Shown: positions 34,620 through 43,528 of the stretch, piece after piece
Layout: every line of letters begins with the position of its first letter
Numbering within the stretch: the first letter of the stretch is position 1
NCBI RefSeq assembly: GCF_013364235.1
Contig: NZ_CP054919.1
Span: forward strand, 6,077,001 to 6,141,000
From: Kitasatospora sp. NA04385
Lineage (GTDB): Bacteria; Actinomycetota; Actinomycetes; Streptomycetales; Streptomycetaceae
Length of the DNA: 64,000 bases
Direction: 5' to 3'
The notes under the pieces: model-generated
The model's input: only the letters and a program-made list of their open reading frames with translations
What the model was told of the DNA's origin: nothing
Database searches by the model: none
Made by a program: the position numbers and the translations under genes

Positions 34620-36482
34620 ATGCCATCGCTTGCGCGTCTTACCGGGCTGCCGGAAATCGGCCTGGCCAAATTCCCCGACACCCCCTCCGCCTGCCTCTCC
34701 CGAAGGATCGACGCGGTCTGGCCCCTGCGCCCAGGGGACTGCACACCCAAGCGAGGGATTTTGGCCCAGAGCCTCGCCGTTGCAGACCTCCAGGAGTGGG
34801 CTGACGCCTCCCTCCACCAGCTCGCCCATCGTGCCGCCGCTGTCGGTGTGGCGGCGCTTGCCGTCGCCACCGACAACGGCGACGTGCCCCCAGCTCTGGT
34901 AGGCGCGCTGATGGCCCTGCGGGTGCCGCTGCTGACCGTCCCCACCGAAACCTCGTGGGTCGACGTTGCGGAAGCGGTCAGGCGCGAGAGGGCGGAAGAC
35001 CAGCGCCTGGCCGTCGGTTGGCGGGACTGGCTGGCCAGCCAGCTGCGCCAGGCGCAGGACGGCCGACAGGTTGCCCGGATCGTGCGGTGGCTGGCCACCC
35101 AGGCCGGCATCCGCGTCGCCTTGATCGGCAGCGACTCCTCACTCCTGGCCGCAGCCCCCCAGCTCGCTGCCCGGGCCCTCCCTGCCCTGGCGGACACGAT
35201 CCAGCAGATCGCCTCCGGGGCCCTCCAGTCGGCGGCTTTCGAGGAGAACGGCACCCGAAAGCGTCTGCTCGCTGTCGGCGGCGGGCAGACGCGGGCCGTC
35301 CTCGTCCTGGCCAGGGACTCCCCGTTCGACCGGACCGCCAACCAGATCATCAACCGGACCGTCGACCTGCTCGCCCTGCACCTCCTGGTCGAGGACGTCA
35401 AGGCCCGCCAGGACAGCCACCATGCCGCGGGCGCGGCGCTGCGCGCGGCCATCCTGCAGCTACTCATGGCCGGCGAGGCAGACGTTGCCGGGAAGGTCGC
35501 GGCCAGCCTCTACCCGGCAGGCCAGTTCCAGCACCCCGTCGCCCGCCTCTACGTCCTGGAGGGGCGGCCCGACGACCGCGACGACCTCCTGAAGGAGTGC
35601 CAGCGCCGGGTCGGAGCCCTCGCACTTGTCAATCCGTGCACAGATTTCGCCGAGCACGTTCTCGTGGTCGCGCCGCAGCCGTGCGCCACCCACGAGGAGG
35701 ACGGCGGGGTCGCCGAGGCCCTGCACGCGCTGGTCGCCGAGCAGCCCCGCCGCTACCTCGGCAAGAGCGACATCCGGCCGATCGCCGAGACGAACCAGAT
35801 GTACCGGCACGCCCTGCGCTCGCTCACCAGCGCCCGGTTGGACCGCAGCCGCACCGCCGTCTACGACCAGCGCGGACGGTTGCCAGAGCTGCTGAACTAT
35901 CTCCGGCCCGGGTGGTCCCGTGTGGTGCTCGGCCCGCTCTTGGCGGAGCCGGCACCAGAGCGGGACCTCCTCCTTCAAGCCCTCAACCTCGCCCTGCACA
36001 CCTCGGTGCGCGAAGCTGCCGAGCTGATCGGCGCCCACCGCAACACTGTCGCCAGCCGAGTCAGGGCAGCCGCCTCCATCCTGGATCTCGACCTCGACAG
36101 CATCCGCCACCGCGCGGTGGCCGCCGTGGCCCTCGAGGCCTTCGGGTTGGAGGGCCCGCGCGACGATCTGGAGCCGGTCGAAGTGGTGGAGGACCTGAGG
36201 GACTACCTCGTGGGGTCCGAGGCCCAGGCGTGGCAGAGCGATCTTCTCAGCCCTCTGCCCGCGGACCTGGCCGAGTCGGTGAAGGAGTGGGTGCTGGCCG
36301 ACGGCGACACCGCACGGATGGCTGCCGCGCTCGGTGTCCACCAGCAGACTGCCCGCAAGAGGTTGAGGGGGGCGACCCTCCATGTCCAGCGGGATCTGCT
36401 CGGTCATACCGCCGACGTCTACGACGTCGTCTTGGCGGTGGCCAGCCACTTTGCCCTGCCGGTTCCTCTTCGCCGCGGCTGA
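34620..36482 (+). CDS. PucR/CdaR-like HTH transcriptional regulator (prophage cargo)
   Basis: The 620-residue protein has a PucR_1-like N-terminal domain, a GGDEF-like/CdaR middle domain (VARLYVLEGRPDDRDDL) and a PucR-type HTH (TSVREAAELIGAHRNTVASRV). A second helix-turn-helix near the C-terminus (DTARMAAALGVHQQTARKRL) is unusual, since PucR proteins normally have one. ATG 34620 follows GGGGGG. It sits between terminase and portal with its own promoter, so it is cargo. The following Rossmann-fold gene is a possible target or partner. Confidence 0.78.
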   Translation: MPSLARLTGLPEIGLAKFPDTPSACLSRRIDAVWPLRPGDCTPKRGILAQSLAVADLQEWADASLHQLAHRAAAVGVAALAVATDNGDVPPALVGALMALRVPLLTVPTETSWVDVAEAVRRERAEDQRLAVGWRDWLASQLRQAQDGRQVARIVRWLATQAGIRVALIGSDSSLLAAAPQLAARALPALADTIQQIASGALQSAAFEENGTRKRLLAVGGGQTRAVLVLARDSPFDRTANQIINRTVDLLALHLLVEDVKARQDSHHAAGAALRAAILQLLMAGEADVAGKVAASLYPAGQFQHPVARLYVLEGRPDDRDDLLKECQRRVGALALVNPCTDFAEHVLVVAPQPCATHEEDGGVAEALHALVAEQPRRYLGKSDIRPIAETNQMYRHALRSLTSARLDRSRTAVYDQRGRLPELLNYLRPGWSRVVLGPLLAEPAPERDLLLQALNLALHTSVREAAELIGAHRNTVASRVRAAASILDLDLDSIRHRAVAAVALEAFGLEGPRDDLEPVEVVEDLRDYLVGSEAQAWQSDLLSPLPADLAESVKEWVLADGDTARMAAALGVHQQTARKRLRGATLHVQRDLLGHTADVYDVVLAVASHFALPVPLRRG

Positions 36483-36914
36483 GCACCGGCGGGCGACTTC
36501 GGAAATCGGCCTGCCCCCGCGTTGGCGGTGGCCAGAGCGCCATTGCGGACCGTGAAGCGTGAGTCCGAGTGCGCGGTAACTTCCAGTGAAGTACGCGCCT
36601 CGGCTCTGCTGCCACCATGCCCTCAGCAAGAGGGTCAGATCAGTTAAATAGCGCCATAATCGGTTATTTGAGGGCGCTTAAAGGTTACGGAAGCGTACGG
36701 CCTTGTCTCTCTAGGTGAGCATCGAGGTTGACCGTGGTCACTCCGGGTCGCTACAGTCCGTGATGGCCGCGGGCCTGGATGGGTCGAGATCACATACGGT
36801 TAGTACTCGATGTGCAATGGTGACACCACGCCTGTGCATTGAGCAGATTCCTATCGCGGCGACCGCCATCTACGGTCGATCTTGGGGGGGATTCCCCGGC
36901 ATCTAGTGCCAGGA
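36483..36914. promoter_or_regulatory. Regulatory intergenic region upstream of Rossmann protein
   Basis: No gene is supported in these 432 bp. The centre (36644-36682) is AT-rich and holds an imperfect dyad, AGCGCC (36650-36655) against GGCGCT (36673-36678), flanked on both sides by TTAAA-type tracts. This is a plausible operator for the neighbouring PucR-type regulator. Confidence 0.4.
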
Positions 36915-37523
36915 ATGGAGGGGGAGTTGAAGACTTTTGCCGTGCTCGGGTCAAGTGGGCGCGCATTGCGAATCGCTCAGCGAATCGCCGCAACGCGCCG
37001 CCCGGTTCGCACCTGGGACGTCAGTGGATTGAAGATCACCGGGATATCACGATGCCCGACGCCGCGAGAAGCAGCAGACGGTGCCGACGTCCTGTTGACC
37101 CTCATCGAGGACGCCGACGAGCTCCACGAAGCACTCACTGACCCGGCCGCCGGCGCGCTCAACGCCCTCAGCGCCGGAGCGCAGTGGTTTCACCTGTCGT
37201 ACACGCCGTTCGGCGAAGACACCTACGTCCTCGCCCGCCAGCACGGAGTCACCTGCCACCACACCCCGGTACACGACTCCGCCAGCACGATGGTCGTCAT
37301 CGGCCCCGCCGCAGACGACCTCCATACCCGGGCCATCTGCGACACACTCCTCGGCACGATCGGCCCCATCGCCAACACCGGCACGGAAGTCGCCCACCTC
37401 AGCGCCAGCGCGCTGCCCCGGCAGGTCAACGACGCACGAATCCTCCCGGGCATAGACGAACGCCACTGGGACCTGGAGGCCGCCGTCCTCGTCCTAGGCA
37501 GAACCGCCGCACCCTGCCGCTGA
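36915..37523 (+). CDS. NAD(P)-binding Rossmann protein, 3-hydroxyacid-dehydrogenase-like N-domain only
   Basis: The 202-residue protein resembles the N-terminal NAD(P)-binding domain of beta-hydroxyacid dehydrogenases or imine reductases: FAVLGSSGRALRIAQRIAA, then a strand ending WDVSG, PTPREAADGADVLLTLIED and AQWFHLSYTPFGED. The all-helical C-terminal dimerisation/catalytic domain with the catalytic Lys is absent, and the glycine motif is altered (GSSGRA). It may be a truncated enzyme or a binding protein. ATG 36915 is used, with GTG/TTG alternatives nearby. It follows the PucR-type regulator in the same direction. Confidence 0.6.
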   Translation: MEGELKTFAVLGSSGRALRIAQRIAATRRPVRTWDVSGLKITGISRCPTPREAADGADVLLTLIEDADELHEALTDPAAGALNALSAGAQWFHLSYTPFGEDTYVLARQHGVTCHHTPVHDSASTMVVIGPAADDLHTRAICDTLLGTIGPIANTGTEVAHLSASALPRQVNDARILPGIDERHWDLEAAVLVLGRTAAPCR

Positions 37524-37691
37524 CGAACACCCGCCCCTTCGAGCACCACCCGAGGGCCACACGCGAGGCGAGCACCCCGCGTCCCAAGAGACCCGCACCA
37601 CACGACCGGGTCCACCCAGAACAGGAACAGATCTACCGCTGCTTGGCGACGGGCGCACCGACACCGCGTCCGTCGGCGAGGGGAGTGCAGC

Positions 37692-38066
37692 ATGACTACG
37701 ACGAACCCGACGACCGACCACACCCCCAACCCCGACACCGTCCACGAGTGGGTGATCGCCGCCTACGTCCCCGTCGACACCCAGGGAGCCGCCTACGCCC
37801 GCCGCCGCGGGGTCTACCGCATCCCGGCCACCACCAAGATCCAGAGCGCGGACGTCATGTGCATCCGCTGCCGCCGCCCTTACGACGAGGTCAGCGAGCA
37901 GCCCTGCGCCGGCACCGACCCGATGCTCCACGGTGGCCCGGTCGGCACCCGCAAGCGCCGCCCCGCGGCCGAGTACCCCCACCAGGTAGCTGCGGCGGAC
38001 AACTTCCGCAAGCCGGACCCGCGTGGCCCGAACAACCGGATGCGCCAGCCGCCGCCGGGACGCTAA
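37692..38066 (+). CDS. Small phage protein with CxxC motif
   Basis: The 124-residue hydrophilic protein contains MCIRCRRPYDEV with a CxxC knuckle and a third Cys in QPCAGTD. It starts at an ATG after GGGAGTGCAGC. It resembles small zinc-binding proteins encoded beside phage portal genes, but no family is recognised. Confidence 0.6.
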   Translation: MTTTNPTTDHTPNPDTVHEWVIAAYVPVDTQGAAYARRRGVYRIPATTKIQSADVMCIRCRRPYDEVSEQPCAGTDPMLHGGPVGTRKRRPAAEYPHQVAAADNFRKPDPRGPNNRMRQPPPGR

Positions 38067-38092
38067 CCCGCGTTCTGCCTAGCCTGCCTGCC

Positions 38093-38311
38093 GTGACCAC
38101 CCCCAGCAGGAACCAGGCCCACCTGACCGGCGACGTCGCGCACCCGAGCCAGCAGCGGGTACGCGACGTCGCCGCGCTCGTACTGCTCGTCCTCGGCACC
38201 GTCGGCCTCAACGCCGCCGCCTACGCCACCGACGTACGCCTCGGCATCGCCTGCACCAGCCTGTCGGCGCTCGGCAGTGCCGCCGCCCTCGGCCAGACCG
38301 ACGAGGAGTAG
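38093..38311 (+). CDS. Small two-helix membrane protein
   Basis: The 72-residue protein begins at GTG 38093 and has two hydrophobic segments (VAALVLLVLGTVGLNAAAYA and IACTSLSALGSAAAL). It ends 7 bp before the portal start, and its last codons contain the portal ribosome site (GAGTAGGAG). Such small membrane proteins are common just upstream of actinophage portal genes. Function is unknown. Confidence 0.65.
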   Translation: MTTPSRNQAHLTGDVAHPSQQRVRDVAALVLLVLGTVGLNAAAYATDVRLGIACTSLSALGSAAALGQTDEE

Positions 38312-38318
38312 GAGCCCC

Positions 38319-40361
38319 ATGCCCCGCCGCTGGTTCCCCACCCTGCGCCGCCCCGCCCCGGCCGTGAAGTCCCTCCCGGACTTCTCCCCGGGCTGGACGC
38401 CCGCCGGCGTCGACCGGGCCCGCCCCTGGTCCGTCGACCGGGCCGTGCGCGACGGCATGGAGCGGGCGGTGTGGATCTACAAGGCCGTCGACACGATCTC
38501 CAACCACGTCGCCGACCGGCCCCTGCGGGTGCGGCCGCGCGGCGGCACCTCCGACGAACCGCTGCCGCCGTACGACGCCCACCCCCTCTACCGGGCGATG
38601 AACGTCCGGGCCAACCCCGCCGAGGGCGCGTGGACGTTCAAGAAGCGCGTCAGCATGCAGCTGCTGCTCTCCAAGCGCGGCGTCTTCCTGGAGCCCACCT
38701 TCAGCCGCGGAGGCGACCTGCTGCGCATCGACCTGCTGCCGCCCGGCCGGACCCGGCCGGTGCCGTCCACCGGCAACGACCTGATCTCCCACTTCGAGAC
38801 CGTCACCGTCACCGGCGAACTGCGCAACCTCGAGGTCGAGAAGGTCCGGTGGATTCGCAACCCCCACCCGCTCGACCCGTACAGCGGCATCACCCCGCTG
38901 GAGGCCGCCGGCCTCAGCGCCGACCTCGACTTCTACACCCGCCACTACAACCTGAGCTTCGTCAACAACGACGCCCGGCCCGGCGGCGTCATCGGCATCG
39001 ACGGCGACATGGACGAAGCCGAACTGCGGTTGCTGCGCGCCAAGTTCGGCACCGGGCCTTCCGCGGCCGGGGGCTGGACGGTCCTCAGCGGCGGCAACGT
39101 CACCGTCGCCGACACCTCCATCACGCCCCGGGACATGGCGTACGAGACCGTTGCCGCGACCTCCAAGGTCGAACTCCTCGCCTCCTTCGGCGTCCCGGAA
39201 TCCCAGCTCGGCAACGCCTCCGGCCGCACGTTCGACAACGCCCGCGCCGAGAAGACCACGTTCTGGGAGATCACGATGCCGCCGCACCTGCGGCTGATCG
39301 CCGACGCCTTCCAGGACGACGCCGGAGAGGACAACGAGGTCTACTTCGACACCTCCGACATCGACGTGTTGCGCGAGCCCCGCAGCAAGCGCCTGACCGA
39401 AGCCCGCGAAGAAGTCGCCGCCGGCGTCCGCTCGATCCGCTCCTACGCCGAGCTCGCCGGATACGCCGACGAGGTGGAGGACACCCCGCAGACCCGGGCC
39501 CTGTGGATGCCCTCCGGCCGCACTGCGCTCCCCGCCAGCTCCGCCGACGCCCCCGCCCTCGAAGCCGCACCCCCGAAGACCACGAAGGCGCTCGCGTCCG
39601 GCACCGACCTGCCGCTCGACACCGCGGCCGCCGACGCCTTCCGCGCCCGCCTGGACGAAACCCTCCAGGCCCTCGCCACCCGCTGGACCGAACGGACCGT
39701 CGCCCGCCTCAACTCCCCCCGGCACCGCAAGGGCACCCGCCACTGGGACGACCGCGGGCACGCCGACCCGCGCGCCGGCGCCAAGCAGCTGCCCGCCGAG
39801 CAGGCCGTCGACGCCGCCACCTGGCAGCAGGAAGCCGCCCAGGCCCTCCAGCCCCTCATCGAGCAGGCCGCCGAGGCCGCCGCCGACGACCTGCACACCA
39901 CCGTCGGAACCACCGGCACCCCCGTAGCCGTCTGGCCGCTGCTCGCCCCGCTGCTCGCCGACTCGCTCACCCACCAGGCCCACGCCCTCACCGAGCAGAT
40001 CACCCAAGCCGACCGCGACGGCAAGGCCCTGGCCGCCATCACCGACACCGCCCGCAGCTGGGGCCGCTCCCTCGCCACCTGGGCCAGCACCACCGCCAGC
40101 CGCCTCGCCACCGCCACCGTCGAGAGCGCCCGCGACCAGGCGGCCACCGCCAGCGCCCGAACCGGCCTCGTCCGCCGGTGGGTCGCCCACGACGACGGCC
40201 GCACCCGCCCCGACCACGACACCGCCGACGGCCAGACCCAGCCCGCGGGCCACCCTTTCACCATCGGCGACGACCTGCTGCGCCACCCGGGAGACCCGAC
40301 CGCCCCGCCCGGACAGACCGTCAACTGCCGCTGCCGCCTTGCCTGGCGCATCGAACGCTGA
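38319..40361 (+). CDS. Portal protein fused to MuF-like head morphogenesis domain
   Basis: The 680-residue protein has an HK97-type portal domain (residues about 15-400; PLDPYSGITPLEAAGLSADL, FGVPESQLGNASGRTFDNAR) followed by a helical linker. The C-terminal MuF-type motif (HDDGRTRPDHDTADGQ ... PGQTVNCRCRLAW) is usually a separate minor head protein in related phages. The portal dodecamer forms the DNA entry vertex; the MuF part probably enters the prohead. ATG 38319 follows TAGGAG. Confidence 0.88.
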   Translation: MPRRWFPTLRRPAPAVKSLPDFSPGWTPAGVDRARPWSVDRAVRDGMERAVWIYKAVDTISNHVADRPLRVRPRGGTSDEPLPPYDAHPLYRAMNVRANPAEGAWTFKKRVSMQLLLSKRGVFLEPTFSRGGDLLRIDLLPPGRTRPVPSTGNDLISHFETVTVTGELRNLEVEKVRWIRNPHPLDPYSGITPLEAAGLSADLDFYTRHYNLSFVNNDARPGGVIGIDGDMDEAELRLLRAKFGTGPSAAGGWTVLSGGNVTVADTSITPRDMAYETVAATSKVELLASFGVPESQLGNASGRTFDNARAEKTTFWEITMPPHLRLIADAFQDDAGEDNEVYFDTSDIDVLREPRSKRLTEAREEVAAGVRSIRSYAELAGYADEVEDTPQTRALWMPSGRTALPASSADAPALEAAPPKTTKALASGTDLPLDTAAADAFRARLDETLQALATRWTERTVARLNSPRHRKGTRHWDDRGHADPRAGAKQLPAEQAVDAATWQQEAAQALQPLIEQAAEAAADDLHTTVGTTGTPVAVWPLLAPLLADSLTHQAHALTEQITQADRDGKALAAITDTARSWGRSLATWASTTASRLATATVESARDQAATASARTGLVRRWVAHDDGRTRPDHDTADGQTQPAGHPFTIGDDLLRHPGDPTAPPGQTVNCRCRLAWRIER

Positions 40362-40402
40362 CACCGCCGGACGGCCCACCGCACCCCGTGTGAGGATGCA
40401 GC

Positions 40403-40642
40403 ATGACCACCGGAACACCTCCGAACGACCGGCAGCACCTCAACGAGGACTGGCTGCGCACCCGCCGCTGGGACGTCCGCTACCCCAACGGCGAGCCGGT
40501 CGACACGCTCGACAGCCTCGCCCAGGTGCTCGGCATCACCCGGCAGGAAGCCGCCCGTCGCGTCCTCACCCAGCCCTTCGGCAAGGCCGCGCCCCAGCAG
40601 CTCCGCGACGAAGCCGAGCAGCAGATTCGTAACGGGGCCTGA
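40403..40642 (+). CDS. Small phage protein of unknown function
   Basis: The 79-residue protein contains an HTH-like helix pair (VDTLDSLAQVLGITRQEAARR). It starts at an ATG after GAGGATGCAGC, directly behind the portal gene. It may be a small DNA-binding or scaffold-type protein. Confidence 0.55.
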   Translation: MTTGTPPNDRQHLNEDWLRTRRWDVRYPNGEPVDTLDSLAQVLGITRQEAARRVLTQPFGKAAPQQLRDEAEQQIRNGA

Positions 40643-40712
40643 GCACCTACGAGAGATCAGTGAAGATCGAGCGCACTGCATCGGCCATCTGATCCAAGGG
40701 CCCGCCAGGTGC

Positions 40713-41168
40713 TCAAGCCGCGGCTTCGTCGGGGCCCTCGTCCTCCGAGTCCAGGAACAACCACCGGCGGACCACGGTGTAGCCGGGCGGAAGTTCGTTG
40801 CCCGTCAGCTCCCTGTATCTCGCCTTAGCAGCCTCGCTGGCGTGCTGACCGGGGGGGAGCCTACGGAGGAATGGGTCGCGGTCAGGATCGAGGGCGGACT
40901 GACGAAAGGCACCCGTCGTGTCATGGTTTGGGACTGGTGCCAAGCCTTCGATGTTCTCAGCCTCGTACGTCTCGCCCTCTTGTCCCTCGGGGCGCTGGGT
41001 AGCCAGGGCCGCGACCACACCCACACCTACGGTCAGGGCGACGCCAAGTGCGATGCGAATCTTCGGCTTGTGCCGCTGGTACCAGTTCCTTGCGGACTCG
41101 GAGAAAGAGGTGGACCCGCTGTCCTCGGGTGGTTCGCCGGGCGGCGTAGAGTCGTCGTTCACCCGCAT
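40713..41168 (-). CDS. Single-pass membrane protein (prophage cargo)
   Basis: The 151-residue protein has an acidic, disordered N-terminus, one membrane helix (IRIALGVALTVGVGVVAALA) after a positive patch (RHKPKIR), and an outer or C-terminal part rich in Arg and Asp. It is transcribed in the same minus-strand unit as the nuclease-like gene at 41242, opposite to the phage genes. A membrane partner next to a nuclease-like protein suggests a superinfection-exclusion or defence cassette, but no family is recognised. Confidence 0.6.
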   Translation of the reverse strand: MRVNDDSTPPGEPPEDSGSTSFSESARNWYQRHKPKIRIALGVALTVGVGVVAALATQRPEGQEGETYEAENIEGLAPVPNHDTTGAFRQSALDPDRDPFLRRLPPGQHASEAAKARYRELTGNELPPGYTVVRRWLFLDSEDEGPDEAAA

Positions 41169-41241
41169 AGATCTATCGAATCCACCCTGTTCCTGTCAGG
41201 TAATCACCTGACCCCGAAGCAGGAGTTCCGCGCGGAGCAGC

Positions 41242-42396
41242 TCAGGAAGACTCGTCCTGACCCTCGCCCAGATCCATGGCGACCACCCAGCTGATCCGCT
41301 CGTCCGGCTGCTCGATCTCCCGGCCCGCGATCAGGTCTTTCACGTAGTCCGGCAGACGGTACCGCTGCGGGGCGTCGGCACCTTCGAACTCGTCCGACAC
41401 CATCTGGGTGAACGGCCAACGCACAGACGACGGGCCGTCATCGAATGCTTCACCGGAACCTCTCAGGCGCTCCGCCACGGCGGGGCTGGGCATGCTCACC
41501 CACTTCTCGCGGGGCAGCGTTTCGTACCTGAAGTAAGGCCGATCGTCCACGATGCCGGGGGCGGCCCTCTCCCTTGCCTCCTGGGCGGCCGCAGCTGCCT
41601 CCCGGGCGGCAGCAGCCTCGTCCGCCCGCTGGACCGCCTCAGCGCCTTCCCTGTCCATCCGCTCGAACCTGAACGCTGCCGCATCCAGGCCGTGCAGGCT
41701 GTCCACCGGGCCTTCGCAGAACAACCGGTGCCACGGCACGCTCTGGTTCCGCACCGGGGCGTAGCCTTTCTTGCCGTGGTCAAGGCGCGCCTGCACGATC
41801 CGTGCAGACACGATCGTGCAGCCCAGGTGGGCCTGCTGCCCAGGACCGTGGTCGCAGTCGGCGACTCCGAGCCCTGAGAGCGGCACCCAGTTCCGGTGGT
41901 TGTAGAGGACGTAGACCGGGATCAAGCCCTCCTCGTCGGCCGTCTGGATCAGCGCGTCGCACTGGCTGCGGCCCGTGGAACCGGCGGGCGCGTCGAACTT
42001 GAACGCCCCTCCGCGGCCGGCCCGCTTCGCCTGGACCCGCAGGCCGATCCCGAAGTCCCCGGAGTGCAGCCACCACTCCCAGTCCGACCCGTTCTTCGCC
42101 TCCTCCGCCGCCACGAAGCGGTGCGAGCGGATCTGTCGTTGGTGGAGACGGATCAGGTCGGTCAGGTTCCTCCGGGTCAGATCATCCTCGTGAGGGACCA
42201 GACGGCCCCCATCGAAGTAGTCATGAGCCTGGAGCTCGAACGTCCGCGCGGACAGCGCCCGGAACGTGTGGCACAACGATTGCCCCACCACGCTGCCCGG
42301 CAGATCCTCCACGGTGATCGCCGGGTTGAGCGGCCGGGAGCACCCCGGGCAGTAGTTGTACTCCGGACGAAGTGCACACCCGCAGGGACAGTTCAC
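41242..42396 (-). CDS. DUF6615-like nuclease-fold protein with zinc ribbon (prophage cargo)
   Basis: The 384-residue protein starts with a zinc ribbon (CPCGC ... YCPGC). A domain follows that resembles DUF6615, with Glu in VPHEDDLTRRNL (about 70), SDWEWWLH (Asp105, Glu107) and RVQAKRAGR (Gln122, Lys124), a PD-(D/E)XK-like order in which the second acidic residue is replaced by Gln. The second half has a charged Ala/Glu-rich coiled coil (residues about 255-285) and no other motif. GTG 42396 has GAGGCGAGGG upstream; longer readings run antisense to the ADP-ribosyltransferase-like gene. It is a cargo gene between portal and protease. Confidence 0.6.
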   Translation of the reverse strand: MNCPCGCALRPEYNYCPGCSRPLNPAITVEDLPGSVVGQSLCHTFRALSARTFELQAHDYFDGGRLVPHEDDLTRRNLTDLIRLHQRQIRSHRFVAAEEAKNGSDWEWWLHSGDFGIGLRVQAKRAGRGGAFKFDAPAGSTGRSQCDALIQTADEEGLIPVYVLYNHRNWVPLSGLGVADCDHGPGQQAHLGCTIVSARIVQARLDHGKKGYAPVRNQSVPWHRLFCEGPVDSLHGLDAAAFRFERMDREGAEAVQRADEAAAAREAAAAAQEARERAAPGIVDDRPYFRYETLPREKWVSMPSPAVAERLRGSGEAFDDGPSSVRWPFTQMVSDEFEGADAPQRYRLPDYVKDLIAGREIEQPDERISWVVAMDLGEGQDESS

Positions 42397-42505
42397 GCCC
42401 TCGCCTCTCGACCTCCGCGTCACTGGGACAACCGTAGTTCCCGAAGCTGACGCTAAGCACGTCGAACGGGACGCTTGCCCCTCCATCGAGACCGGAGGGG
42501 AGCAC

Positions 42506-43528
42506 GTGCCCGTCATCGCCAGGGTTGTCCGGCTGCGACTCCGCACCAAGAAGCAGCCCTTCCAGGAGCACCAGCACCCGCGCGACGGCCACGGCCGGTT
42601 CGCCGAGGTGCCCGGGTCCGGGCTCGACCCGCTGCTGGAGCGCATCCGGACCGGGGCCGGCCAGCCGTCCCGCGCCCCACGGGCCGAGCTGCGGTTCGAC
42701 GAGGAGCAGCACGGCCTGGTGTTCCGGGACGGACAGAGTGAGCGGGTCGCCCAGGCGTACAAGGCGAACGTGGTGGACGGGCTCACCGACGACCTTCGGA
42801 ACCTGCCTGATGAGGCTTTGCTGAGCGGGCTGGACCGGGCGTCCCTCGGCCAGGTGGAGGTCGGCGCTCTGCACGCCTTCGAGGACCCGGCGACGGGCCT
42901 CGTCCACATGGCCGAGCCGGGCAGCACCGCGGCCGGGTCTTCGGCGCGGCAGATCGACGCCGACCGGGCGCGCGGCCTGCTGCGCCGGGACGCGGTCAAC
43001 CGGGTCGTCTCCACGTGGGCGATGACGTCCAACGACGAGGACGCCCCGGCGCTGGCACTCCAGGACGCGGCCCGCGACCACTTCGGGCTGCAGCCCGTCG
43101 CCGACTGGCCGATGGTCGACCAGACCGCCCAGCAGACCGCCGAGCACCGCGCCGACTTCGGCGCCGGGCAGCAGGCGATGCTCACCGCGATGTGGGACCG
43201 CACCCAGACACACCTTGCTGAAGCACAGCTCGGCTACCTGGCCGTGTGGCGGGGCATCGCCACCCCCGACGGCCGCCCGCCCGCCGAGTGGGCCGCCGAC
43301 GGCGACACCCTGGCCGACCCGCCGCTGCGCCCCCTGTCGGCGTTCTCCCTCGACCCGGACATCGCCCACGGCTTCGCCACCGCCGAGGGCCCCGGCATCG
43401 TGATCAGCGGGATCGTCCCCGCCGCCCGGGTGATCGCCACCCCGGCCACCGGGCTCGGGTGCCTGGACGAGTCGGAAGTCGTCATCCTGGCCGGCCCCGG
43501 TACCTGGCGCTGGGAGACGGCGGAGTGA
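42506..43528 (+). CDS. Phage ADP-ribosyltransferase-like head-associated protein, copy 1
   Basis: The 340-residue protein begins with the phage-head-type tag HPRDGHGRFAE, has a helical middle, and ends with an R-S-E ADP-ribosyltransferase-like fold: Arg in YLAVWRGIA, a Ser-x-Ser-like strand PLSAFSLDPDIAHGFA, a lid strand and the ExE-like LDESEVVILAGPG. It would transfer ADP-ribose from NAD+ to a protein; phage members are packaged and act early in infection or as toxins. GTG 42506 follows GGAGGGG. It is a paralogue of the next gene, which overlaps it by GTGA. Confidence 0.65.
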   Translation: MPVIARVVRLRLRTKKQPFQEHQHPRDGHGRFAEVPGSGLDPLLERIRTGAGQPSRAPRAELRFDEEQHGLVFRDGQSERVAQAYKANVVDGLTDDLRNLPDEALLSGLDRASLGQVEVGALHAFEDPATGLVHMAEPGSTAAGSSARQIDADRARGLLRRDAVNRVVSTWAMTSNDEDAPALALQDAARDHFGLQPVADWPMVDQTAQQTAEHRADFGAGQQAMLTAMWDRTQTHLAEAQLGYLAVWRGIATPDGRPPAEWAADGDTLADPPLRPLSAFSLDPDIAHGFATAEGPGIVISGIVPAARVIATPATGLGCLDESEVVILAGPGTWRWETAE

